12,576 bases of DNA from NCBI GenBank assembly GCA_002373855.1, contig DFKO01000113.1, forward strand, positions 1 through 12,576, written 5' to 3'. The stretch is from Lachnospiraceae bacterium UBA3643. GTDB taxonomy: Bacteria; Bacillota; Clostridia; Lachnospirales; Lachnospiraceae. Below the pieces are notes generated by a model. The model made no database searches. It saw nothing but the letters and a program-made list of their open reading frames with translations, and was not told the DNA's origin. The translations under genes were made by a program, and so were the position numbers. Of the stretch, positions 1-7,707 are shown one piece after another (position 1 is the first letter of the stretch; every line of letters starts with the position of its first letter).

Positions 1-31
1 AATCAGTAAAAATCAAATTGTTCATATTGTG

Positions 32-60
32 TTGACGTAAAGTGGTCACCGGGATATGAT
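32..60 (+). promoter_or_regulatory. sigma-A type promoter of the FecR/cyclase operon
   Basis: A -35 box TTGACG at 32-37 and a -10 box TATGAT at 55-60 are separated by exactly 17 bases. This is one mismatch per hexamer from the vegetative consensus. Transcription would start near 66-68, which gives a leader of about 80 nt before the FecR-domain gene. No second promoter is apparent up to the terminator at 7646-7685, so this promoter probably drives all four genes. Confidence 0.75.
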
Positions 61-65
61 TACAA

Positions 66-102
66 GGTTACTCAAAAAAAGAGTGATGCATACAGGGTAA
101 CC
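66..102 (+). promoter_or_regulatory. structured 5' leader with competing stems
   Basis: GGTTAC at 66-71 is perfectly complementary to GTAACC at 97-102. Within this span ACTC (70-73) can instead pair with GAGT (81-84) across an A-rich loop. The two pairings share bases 70-71, so they compete. The element would lie at the very 5' end of the transcript. It could be an RNA switch, or simply a stem that stabilises the mRNA. It does not match a complete riboswitch consensus that I know. Confidence 0.35.
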
Positions 103-117
103 GAAACGGGATTAAAC

Positions 118-134
118 GATATTAAATAAATATC
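118..134 (+). repeat. AT-rich inverted repeat next to the ribosome binding site
   Basis: GATATT at 118-123 and AATATC at 129-134 form a perfect 6-bp stem with a 5-base loop. It ends directly before the Shine-Dalgarno stretch AGGGGTAGG at 135-143. An AT-rich stem this short is weak in RNA, but its position would let it influence access to the ribosome binding site of the first gene. As DNA it could equally be a small operator. Confidence 0.35.
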
Positions 135-147
135 AGGGGTAGGTTTT

Positions 148-1050
148 ATGAAAAAGAAAGTTGCAATCATTGCATCGGTTATCGTAGCAGCACTCGCTAT
201 CATTGCCATAGTGGTCTTTAAGGTGGTATCGAAAGATGACGCATACAGACTTCTTAAGGTATTTGAATTTGAGGGCGAAGGAAATGTTATGAGAGGCGCG
301 ATAGGAGATATCGAGCCCTATGAAAATATGGTACTTGAATCAGGAGATCAGATATCTCTCGTATCAGGTAAATTTACAATCAGGGCCGACGAGGATAAGT
401 ATATTTATCTTGAGGACGGCACCACACTCTATCTGAACGCATCAGGTGATGCGGAGAATTCCAAGACAACCATCCAGCTCATCGACGGTGCTATCACAAA
501 CGAAATCCAGAATAAATTATCATCAGATTCTTCATATGAAGTAAATACACCAAACTCAACCATGTCCGTCAGAGGTACTATCTTCCGTGTATGTGTATAT
601 GAAGAAAACGGTATCAAGTATACAAAGGTATGTGTATTTGACGGAGGTGTAGATACAGCCCTTATTTTTAAAGACTCTTCCGGTATAGGCCATGAGGTCA
701 GAGTAGAAAAAGGTAAAGAGGTAATCATCTTTGAGGATGATACTACAGTTGATTATGTGGCAGAGCCTACAGATATTGATTATGAAGGCCTCCCGACAGA
801 TGTACTGGAGACACTCCTTGAACTCATCGACGAAGGCAAGGATATCGATGCATCAAGGGAACTCATCGAGGAGATACTTAATAAGGAATATACAGTTACA
901 TTTACATACAACGGCAATGTATTTGGTACACAGACCATCAAGAGAGGCGATTACGCCGTAGTCCCTACACTTCAGCCTGCACCTACAGGCAACTGGGCAT
1001 TTGATTTCGATACACGTATCGAAAAAGACACCGAGATTAAGTGGAATTAA
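148..1050 (+). CDS. membrane-anchored FecR-domain protein with C-terminal InlB-like repeat
   Basis: The protein has 300 residues. A short basic N-terminus (MKKK) and one hydrophobic helix at about 5-26 anchor it, leaving the rest outside the cell. Residues about 50-200 form a FecR-type beta domain. The diagnostic stretch is TPNSTMSVRGTIF from T134, the FecR 'VRGT-F' signature, followed by a strand ending VCVFDGGVD. An acidic helical linker (about 205-247) leads to a terminal domain from Y248 (YTVTFTYNG...) that resembles the InlB B-repeat/beta-grasp surface modules of Gram-positive bacteria. FecR is best known as the periplasmic anti-sigma regulator of iron transport. Here no sigma factor or TonB receptor is nearby and the operon partner is a CHASE2 cyclase, so an extracellular sensing or scaffold role is more likely. 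The start has AGGGG 8 nt upstream. It is probably co-transcribed with the next gene, whose ATG lies 20 nt after its stop. Confidence 0.85.
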   Translation: MKKKVAIIASVIVAALAIIAIVVFKVVSKDDAYRLLKVFEFEGEGNVMRGAIGDIEPYENMVLESGDQISLVSGKFTIRADEDKYIYLEDGTTLYLNASGDAENSKTTIQLIDGAITNEIQNKLSSDSSYEVNTPNSTMSVRGTIFRVCVYEENGIKYTKVCVFDGGVDTALIFKDSSGIGHEVRVEKGKEVIIFEDDTTVDYVAEPTDIDYEGLPTDVLETLLELIDEGKDIDASRELIEEILNKEYTVTFTYNGNVFGTQTIKRGDYAVVPTLQPAPTGNWAFDFDTRIEKDTEIKWN

Positions 1051-1054
1051 TCAT

Positions 1055-1062
1055 TAAGGAGG
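1055..1062 (+). promoter_or_regulatory. Shine-Dalgarno site fixing the start of the large secreted protein
   Basis: TAAGGAGG at 1055-1062 lies 8 nt before ATG 1071. The same frame is open back to a GTG at 1041 that overlaps the FecR gene. That GTG would place the ribosome binding site inside the coding sequence and would add ten residues ahead of the signal peptide. ATG 1071 is therefore the better start. Confidence 0.9.
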
Positions 1063-1070
1063 AAAAAACT

Positions 1071-4000
1071 ATGAGAATAACAAAAGATGCCAAAAAATTC
1101 ATAGCGAAAATCCTTGTAGCTGTGCTGATAATAAGCATGATGCCTTCGTTTGGGGTTGAGGTGAAAGCTGCAACTGCTTCTGATTTTGTAACCACGCAAG
1201 TCACAGATGGAATATTGTACGTTACTATTTCCGGTTCAGTAACCGCATATCTGAATGCCAGTGGCGTTTATATTGAAGATGTTGGATCGGTGGCTGTCGA
1301 TTGGCGTAGTTATGATGATAACCTTGTTATTACTGCATCCGGCGGTGCTGTCGTTAAACAAAGCTCGTATATGAAAGCAAAAACCGTCAATATTGAATAT
1401 GGCAGTAAATTTTGGACTCAGGGATTATTTCAATCACAGTCTATTATAAACAATGGTACATTTGAATCATCCGGTTCGTATAATCCATTTTCGAGCTTAA
1501 CGAATAATGGAACTTTTATAGGTCAGGGAATTACTCTTGATACTTCAAATATAACTGCCGGATCGGGTGCAATATGGCAATTATCTAATACACTAACCGT
1601 ATCAAACGGAACCGGCTGGGGACGAATTGAAGTTGGTAACGATACTACCATTACAGTTGCATCCGGGGCTTCCGCAAATATATATATCGGTAGCGGTACA
1701 TCGCCTGTCACTGTAACAGGTCCTGTTACAGAAGTTCCGGCAAAAGCATTCAACGGTTATGTATATATGAACGAACTCGATTATACTCCATTTTATGTTG
1801 GAACAACCTACGATATGAGCAATTATGCATACTTTAGTGGAGATTACTATACTGCTGACGATATTCTTTTCAGATATGCTACAAGCGATGGCACAGCATT
1901 AAGCGAACAGCCTTCTACACTCGGAGGATATAAGGTTCAGGCATATATTAACAATACTATCTATTCTGATTGGAAAAGTTTCAGCATCACTTACTATCCT
2001 GTTACTTCACTCGCACCTACTTATACGGGAATTAACAACACATACTACGTTAAAGGAGATCTTACGATAAGTCCCCCTGACGGATGGGATATATTTATTT
2101 CACCTTTGGGTACAACAGACTACACAAGCCGTTCTTCATTTTCCGGCTACTATGTTGTCGGTGAAAGTTATTGGGAAGATAATTATGGTTTCAGGGATGC
2201 ATTTTGCAGATTTGTCAAAACATCAGGAGAAAATGCCGGTGCAATAACTGAAACAATTTCCTTATCAAGCCTTCAGAATCTAATATTTGATTCGGCTGCT
2301 CCTGATGTTATACAGGTTACTGCAGACGGTAATGACATCACCTTTACAAACGGAATGTCAATTGCAGCCGATTCAGTAACTGTAAAAGTACAAGATTTAT
2401 ATCTTGAAAGAGTCCTTCTCTCAACAGAAGACGTCTTATTACCCGTAGAAGAAGGTGATTTCAAAGTTTGTTCCGTATCTTATAATGCAGCAGACGGAGC
2501 AACAAAAACCTGTTCATTTAAAGCTTACGATTATGCCGGAAACGAGACAACTGTTTCGTTTACGCTGGTAAGTTTTTTGTCTACTGATGGACTTAAACTC
2601 ACACTTTCAGGAATTACCAATGAAAAATACGTAAAAGATACCGTGACAGTAAGTGCTCCCGAAGGGTATGAAATAATATCAAATATCGGTTCGGGAAATA
2701 AGTATGCATCATCGATAGATTTCAAAAAGAGCGATCTTTATGATGGTAACGGAAAATTTAAGAGCGGGCTGACATTTACGTTTAAGAGAAAAAGTGATGG
2801 AGCAGTTTCAAAACCTGTGGCATGGGACAAGGTAGCAGGTCAGCTTGATGATGTGATTTTTGATGATAAAGACCCTGTGATATACGGAATGGTTTTAGCT
2901 GATGGTAAAGGCGTGTCCTTTAAGTCAGGATGTACTATTGACGCGTATGAAGTATCATTGACAGTATCTGATGAATATCTTGAAAAGGTAATCATCGGAA
3001 AAGAAACCATTGACAGAAAAAACGGTGTAAAGCAGGTTGGGACAGATTACAGAGCAAATCTGGTATTTACTGTTTTGCCCGGCGAAACAAAAGAAATAAA
3101 GTTTACTGCATATGATTTATCAGGCAGAGCAACCGAATATATTTTTACATTAAAGGGACCCAAGCTTGTTCCCGGCTTAGAGGTAAAACTGGCAGATCAG
3201 TTTGCAGGCGTAGCATATACACCTGCAATTACCACAGTATCTGACGGAGCAAAGGATGTTAAATATTATTACGCAGAAAATATAAAGGCATCAGTATCGG
3301 CCAATGAGTTTTCGGAGACCGTGCCTACCATGCCGGGTAAGTATGTGGTAAAGGCAGTGATACCTGAGACAAATAAATATCTGTCAGCAACGGCTTATGC
3401 AGAGTTTTCGATAGCATATCTGCCGACACCGGAGAACCCGTACACTCTTGACGGTGATATGGGCGAAAATGGTTATTACAAAACAGATGTATTGATTACA
3501 CCCCCTGCGGGATATACGATATGCGCTACACTTACGGGCACTTATACAAAGACCCTTACGTATTCGGCTGCGATTAAAGATATCTATTTAAAGCAGACAT
3601 CAACAGGAGCTCTGACAGGACCAGTAGCATTTAATGAGACTTTAAAGGTCGATAAGACTGCTCCTGCCATATCGACAGCAGCCAAGAACCAGGCCGGTAA
3701 TGTAGTAGACTTGTCAAAGTTGATCTATGCCGATAAGGTGACATTTACCATATCAGATGAGCACCTTTCAAAGGTTACCATAAACGGTCAGGAAGTATCA
3801 TTTACTGACGGCAAGGTGACGATCAGTCTCGTCTGCAATGGTCATAAGTATTACAACATCGTCGCAGTGGATGAAGCGGGTAATGAGTACTCATTCAGAG
3901 TAGAGATGAAGGCAACATGGCTCCAGAGCGGTATAGTACCTGTAGGTACACTCATCAGTCTTGTGCCCGGAGAGGGCGTCGCTCTTGAACCCGGCGAGTT

Positions 4001-4097
4001 TATCATCGAGGACAGTGACGATACTACTGTATATAACGGAGGCATGGAAGTATACGTTTCTGAGGAAACGGAGCTCACACTTATCAAGGTAAATTAA
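1071..4097 (+). CDS. large secreted protein with beta-rich N-terminus and three Ig-like modules
   Basis: From ATG 1071 the product has 1008 residues. Residues 1-33 are a signal peptide: basic start, hydrophobic core at 11-27, and a likely cut after the A in VKA. Residues about 40-240 are rich in G, N, S and T with short strand repeats such as NNGTF, which resembles a beta-helix or adhesin-like surface domain. Three modules of the same plan follow. Each opens with a Y-V/Y-K...PP/AP-G-W/Y motif (near residues 326, 518 and 800), has a D..AP/D.DP segment (near 406, 601 and 861), and closes with an AGNE or SGRA strand (near 488, 684 and 935). A different Ig-like unit (about 702-782) separates modules two and three. 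There is no LPXTG anchor and no C-terminal membrane helix, so the protein is released or held non-covalently. No enzymatic motif is seen. It could be an adhesin, a ligand-binding sensor subunit or a substrate-binding protein. Its stop overlaps the next start by one base. Confidence 0.85.
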   Translation: MRITKDAKKFIAKILVAVLIISMMPSFGVEVKAATASDFVTTQVTDGILYVTISGSVTAYLNASGVYIEDVGSVAVDWRSYDDNLVITASGGAVVKQSSYMKAKTVNIEYGSKFWTQGLFQSQSIINNGTFESSGSYNPFSSLTNNGTFIGQGITLDTSNITAGSGAIWQLSNTLTVSNGTGWGRIEVGNDTTITVASGASANIYIGSGTSPVTVTGPVTEVPAKAFNGYVYMNELDYTPFYVGTTYDMSNYAYFSGDYYTADDILFRYATSDGTALSEQPSTLGGYKVQAYINNTIYSDWKSFSITYYPVTSLAPTYTGINNTYYVKGDLTISPPDGWDIFISPLGTTDYTSRSSFSGYYVVGESYWEDNYGFRDAFCRFVKTSGENAGAITETISLSSLQNLIFDSAAPDVIQVTADGNDITFTNGMSIAADSVTVKVQDLYLERVLLSTEDVLLPVEEGDFKVCSVSYNAADGATKTCSFKAYDYAGNETTVSFTLVSFLSTDGLKLTLSGITNEKYVKDTVTVSAPEGYEIISNIGSGNKYASSIDFKKSDLYDGNGKFKSGLTFTFKRKSDGAVSKPVAWDKVAGQLDDVIFDDKDPVIYGMVLADGKGVSFKSGCTIDAYEVSLTVSDEYLEKVIIGKETIDRKNGVKQVGTDYRANLVFTVLPGETKEIKFTAYDLSGRATEYIFTLKGPKLVPGLEVKLADQFAGVAYTPAITTVSDGAKDVKYYYAENIKASVSANEFSETVPTMPGKYVVKAVIPETNKYLSATAYAEFSIAYLPTPENPYTLDGDMGENGYYKTDVLITPPAGYTICATLTGTYTKTLTYSAAIKDIYLKQTSTGALTGPVAFNETLKVDKTAPAISTAAKNQAGNVVDLSKLIYADKVTFTISDEHLSKVTINGQEVSFTDGKVTISLVCNGHKYYNIVAVDEAGNEYSFRVEMKATWLQSGIVPVGTLISLVPGEGVALEPGEFIIEDSDDTTVYNGGMEVYVSEETELTLIKVN

Positions 4098-5875
4098 TGA
4101 AAAAGAAGATTTTTCCATTTTTAGAGGCATTTGTTGCAGGTTTCCTTGTGTTTTTCCTCACAGCATTTAATCTGCTCGGAACCCTTGATTATATAGCAAA
4201 GGACAGCCTCTATCAGATACCCAGGGGTATAGACAGCAAAATCAAGATAATAGGTATAGATGAAAAGACCATGGCCGAGTATGGTGCTGTCCAGACATGG
4301 TCAAGGAGCATCTATGCAGACCTCCTCGATAAATTAAATGAAAATGATATCGGCGGCCCCCAGATAGTCGCATTCGATATTCAGTTTACCGGAGAAATCG
4401 ATGATGGTGACAAAATATTTTCTGACAAAATCGCAGAGTACGGCAATGTAGTCCTTGTTAACCATCTCCTCTACGGTAAAAAGCTTGAACTCATAAATGG
4501 TGTTTATTCATATCCTGTTGTGGATATCGAGCAGCCCTTGGATATGTTTTCAAAATCAGCCGTCATGGGATACAGTAATGTCTCACTTGACAGTGACGGT
4601 ACTGTGAGACGTATCATCCCTTTTGAGGTATTTAACGGCGAACATCTCCATATGTTTTCTGAGGTTATATATAATGAATACTGCAGATTAAACGGCATTA
4701 CACCAAACGAAGTACCGGTGGACAGATTTGGCAGGACCATCATTAACTACTCGGGACGCCCAGGAGATTACGAATATGTATCTATGGCGGATGTCTTAAA
4801 TGGCAACATTGATTCCAGAGCATTCATCGACAGCATTATCCTCGTCGGCGCGTATGCTCCCGGCATGCAGGATAATTTCAGTGTACCCGGTGGCGGCAGC
4901 CAGCAGATGTACGGAGTGGAGGTCCATGCCAATATCCTCCAGGCATACATCCAGGGCAGATTTGCTATAAACGGTAATTCCGTTATATTCGGACTGATAA
5001 CGGGACTTATCGCCTGTGTGCTCCATGTTTTATTCAGGAAATTAAAGATCAGGTATTCCTTCCCGGTACTCATCGTATCGATTGTGGCGGAAGTATTTGC
5101 CCTGATAAAGATAAACAACAGCGGATATTCATACAGCATCATTTATTTTCCGCTGGTACTGGTGCTCTCATACATTTACTGCATCGGTATAGGATATATA
5201 CTCGAGAGAGCCAAGAAAAAGAAAGTGCTCAAGGCTTTTCAGAAATATGTGGCTCCGGAGATTGTGGAGGAGCTCTCCAAGTCAGGGGAGTTTAATATCA
5301 AGGTCGGAGGAGAGAACAGGGATATCGCAGCGCTCTTTGTGGATATCAGGGGATTTACGACTATGTCGGAGATCCTGACACCGGAGCAGGTCGTTGATAT
5401 CCTGAATGAATATCTGACACTGACCACAGAGGCTATATTCAAAAATCATGGTACACTTGATAAATTTGTCGGTGACTGTACCATGGCTGTGTTTAACTCA
5501 CCTTTTGATCTGCCCGATTATGAATTTAAGGCTGTTCAGACAGCTCTCGATATAGTAAACGGCGGCGAGGCACTCCGCAAAAAACTCATGGAGAAATACG
5601 GCCGTACCATCGGATATGGTGTAGGTGTAAATGTAGGTCCGGCAGTTGTCGGCAATATCGGATGCGATTTCCGTATGGATTTTACGGCTATAGGAGATAC
5701 AGTTAATACAGCGGCCAGACTCGAGGCTAATGCCAAGGCGGGTCAGGTACTCATAAGTGACGCCCTCTATGAGAGATTAAAGGGCAGGATAAATGTAAAC
5801 GAGATAGGACAGATACCCCTCAAGGGTAAGAGCAACGGCGTAGTAGTATATGAGGTACTTTCGGTAAATGCTTAA
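4097..5875 (+). CDS. CHASE2-domain class III adenylate cyclase
   Basis: The 592-residue membrane protein converts ATP to cAMP. An N-terminal helix (about 7-26) precedes an extracytoplasmic CHASE2 sensor (about 27-293). Three closely spaced helices (about 295-313, 321-340 and 347-370) follow, the usual CHASE2 arrangement, then a basic linker and a cytoplasmic class III cyclase domain (about 405-592). The metal-binding aspartates are D416 (FVDIRGF) and D460 (KFVGD). The purine-selecting pair is K456 and T530 (DFTAIGD), the Lys/Thr combination of class IIIb adenylate cyclases. The transition-state residues N537 and R541 are present. All catalytic positions are intact, so a homodimer should be active. 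Adenylate rather than guanylate activity is inferred from K/T. The start overlaps the secreted-protein stop by one base, with AAGGT at 4086-4090 as ribosome binding site, which implies translational coupling. The end overlaps the next gene by 8 bases. The neighbours suggest CHASE2 is controlled by the FecR and Ig-like proteins. Confidence 0.93.
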   Translation: MKKKIFPFLEAFVAGFLVFFLTAFNLLGTLDYIAKDSLYQIPRGIDSKIKIIGIDEKTMAEYGAVQTWSRSIYADLLDKLNENDIGGPQIVAFDIQFTGEIDDGDKIFSDKIAEYGNVVLVNHLLYGKKLELINGVYSYPVVDIEQPLDMFSKSAVMGYSNVSLDSDGTVRRIIPFEVFNGEHLHMFSEVIYNEYCRLNGITPNEVPVDRFGRTIINYSGRPGDYEYVSMADVLNGNIDSRAFIDSIILVGAYAPGMQDNFSVPGGGSQQMYGVEVHANILQAYIQGRFAINGNSVIFGLITGLIACVLHVLFRKLKIRYSFPVLIVSIVAEVFALIKINNSGYSYSIIYFPLVLVLSYIYCIGIGYILERAKKKKVLKAFQKYVAPEIVEELSKSGEFNIKVGGENRDIAALFVDIRGFTTMSEILTPEQVVDILNEYLTLTTEAIFKNHGTLDKFVGDCTMAVFNSPFDLPDYEFKAVQTALDIVNGGEALRKKLMEKYGRTIGYGVGVNVGPAVVGNIGCDFRMDFTAIGDTVNTAARLEANAKAGQVLISDALYERLKGRINVNEIGQIPLKGKSNGVVVYEVLSVNA

Positions 5876-7628
5876 ATTTTTAGGACGCGGTTCGGGATTT
5901 TCCGATTACAACACCTCTGCATTTTTCGTCAGAGGCAACAATATCATAATGATCGACTGTTCGCTGACGTCATTCATACGCCTAAAAAATCTGGGCTTTG
6001 AGAAAGTGGCAATGGGCAAAAACGTTTTTGACGTAACCATACTGGTGACCCACACCCACAGCGATCACATATCGGGTATAACGATGCTGCTCCATTACTG
6101 CTATTATGTAAAGCATATCGGAGTGACTATTATAGCTCCGTCAGAGGAGGTAAAGGCAGACCTTAAATATTACTTTGACAGGCTCGATGGATGTGACGAG
6201 GAGGAGTACACACTGATCACGGCAGATGAGTACAGGCAGAGTGATACCTACGACAGTTTATGGCTCCTTGATGTGATAAAAACATCGCATACGCCACAGC
6301 TTGACGGCAGATGCTTTGGATACAGGCTTTTTGTAGACGATAAAGTGATCGTATATACCGGAGATTCCAATAATATTGCGGATTTCCTGCCCTTTCTTGA
6401 GGACGGTACAGAGTTTTACTGTGAGTGCTCGTATTTGGAATCCGGTGTGCATATAAACATTAAGAAATTGCTTGAATATAAGGCATTTTTCAAGGATAAT
6501 AATATAAGGGTTTATCTCATGCATTTAGACAATGAGGAAGCCATTAGAGAGGCGGCCGAACCGGCAGGATTCAAGCTGGCGCTTCTTTGGAGGGACAGGG
6601 ATATAACGAAAGCACTCGGAGGTTTTATGACAGACGAAAAGAAGATGTTAGATGATTTATTTGACGTAAGCGACAAGCTCTACGGCAATATGTGTCTCCA
6701 TAAGGAGAACAATCACGCAGAGGTATTTAAATATCTGACAGAGATGGGACGTATCATGACTGATGCGGACAGAGCTTCATTCTGGAAATGGGAGAAGAGG
6801 AAAAAGCAGATATGGACAACCTCAGCTACAGGCGTTGACAAGATCATCATCCCCGATGATACGGGACTGGTGGGCAAGGCTCTCCACGAGGGCAGAGTCA
6901 TCGTCACAAACGATCCGTACAACAATCCTGACTTTAATGCAGAGGTGGACAAGCAGACCGGATATGTGACCAAGTCAATCCTCGTACTGCCTGTATGCGA
7001 CGTAAACGGTCAGTATATAGGAGCATTCCAGATCATCAATAAAAACGGTGACAAGGGATTTGATGAGAAAGAGGACGCAAGACGCCTCTCCATGGCAGCC
7101 CTTATATGTGGACTGGCCCTTGAATCCGAGTCATTCCTCGAGGAGTCTCATCACGACAGACTGACCAAGCTCAAAAACCGTATGGGATTTTATCATGATT
7201 TCTCAAAGAAATTCAATGCGTGTCTTGAGGAAGACAGACCGTTAAGCATGTTTATCTCGGATATAGACAAGTTTAAGAGAGTCAACGATACATATGGCCA
7301 TAATGCAGGTGATGATGTGCTTGCATTTACGGCATCCCTTATCGAGAGCTTTGCTCCGGAAAACGGCGGAGTCTACAGATGGGGCGGCGAGGAATTTATC
7401 ATGCTCATGCCCGATACAGACCTTAAGGGCGCTGCCGAGATGGCTGAAAAAGTCAGGGCAAAGCTTCAGGATACACCCTGCAATGCCCAGGGCAATATCC
7501 TCAATCTGACAATGAGTTTCGGATGTCATCAGTTTGACAAAGAGCTCTCAATCGAGGACAACGTGAGCAAGGCTGACGAGCATCTCTATACAGCAAAAGA
7601 AACCGGACGTAACAAAGTCGTATTCTAG
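5868..7628 (+). CDS. MBL-fold hydrolase / GAF / GGDEF fusion, predicted diguanylate cyclase
   Basis: The 586-residue protein is soluble, with no membrane helix. Residues about 1-240 are a metallo-beta-lactamase fold with a complete two-metal set: HTHSDH (H62, H64, D66, H67), H141, D166 (YTGDS) and H219. Its opening LKFLGRGSGFS is typical of the RNase Z/PhnP/cyclic phosphodiesterase branch. Residues about 255-425 are a GAF domain whose second half follows the cyclic-nucleotide-binding consensus of PDE and CyaB GAFs, including N391-K392 and F398. Residues 430-586 are GGDEF, with DRLTKLKNR at the start, metal site D465 and active site GGEEF at 506-510, so it should make c-di-GMP from two GTP. 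The RxxD inhibitory site is absent (PENG at 497-500). The ATG overlaps the cyclase stop by 8 bases, with GAGGT at 5852-5856, so the two enzymes are probably made together. Likely role: reading, and perhaps degrading, cAMP and setting c-di-GMP output. The coupling is inferred. Confidence 0.88.
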   Translation: MLKFLGRGSGFSDYNTSAFFVRGNNIIMIDCSLTSFIRLKNLGFEKVAMGKNVFDVTILVTHTHSDHISGITMLLHYCYYVKHIGVTIIAPSEEVKADLKYYFDRLDGCDEEEYTLITADEYRQSDTYDSLWLLDVIKTSHTPQLDGRCFGYRLFVDDKVIVYTGDSNNIADFLPFLEDGTEFYCECSYLESGVHINIKKLLEYKAFFKDNNIRVYLMHLDNEEAIREAAEPAGFKLALLWRDRDITKALGGFMTDEKKMLDDLFDVSDKLYGNMCLHKENNHAEVFKYLTEMGRIMTDADRASFWKWEKRKKQIWTTSATGVDKIIIPDDTGLVGKALHEGRVIVTNDPYNNPDFNAEVDKQTGYVTKSILVLPVCDVNGQYIGAFQIINKNGDKGFDEKEDARRLSMAALICGLALESESFLEESHHDRLTKLKNRMGFYHDFSKKFNACLEEDRPLSMFISDIDKFKRVNDTYGHNAGDDVLAFTASLIESFAPENGGVYRWGGEEFIMLMPDTDLKGAAEMAEKVRAKLQDTPCNAQGNILNLTMSFGCHQFDKELSIEDNVSKADEHLYTAKETGRNKVVF

Positions 7629-7645
7629 ATTTCAGTGCATTTAAC

Positions 7646-7685
7646 AGCACCGGTTAAGTCGATGATTTAATCGGTGCTTATTTTA
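7646..7685 (+). terminator. intrinsic terminator after the cyclase operon
   Basis: A 12-bp stem pairs AGCACCGGTTAA (7646-7657) with TTAATCGGTGCT (7667-7678), with a single G-U pair and a 9-base loop. It is followed by T-rich TATTTTAT. It begins 17 nt after the stop of the GGDEF gene and marks the end of the first transcription unit. The tail is interrupted by A residues, so termination may be partial. Confidence 0.75.
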
Positions 7686-7707
7686 TATATTATCCTTAAA
7701 AAGGTGA

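Noticed and set aside
86..120. complete c-di-GMP-I (GEMM) riboswitch
   Set aside because: Only the ACAGGGTAACC and GAAA parts resemble it. The second conserved arm (GACGCAAAGCC) and its closing stem are absent, so it is kept only as a weak observation.
1041..1070. GTG 1041 as start of the secreted protein
   Set aside because: It overlaps the FecR gene, has no ribosome binding site of its own, and would put the strong TAAGGAGG inside the coding sequence.
4768..5142. 124-codon - strand frame within the cyclase gene
   Set aside because: It opposes the CHASE2 and membrane region. Hydrophobic stretches read backwards give a Cys/Trp-rich sequence without family features.
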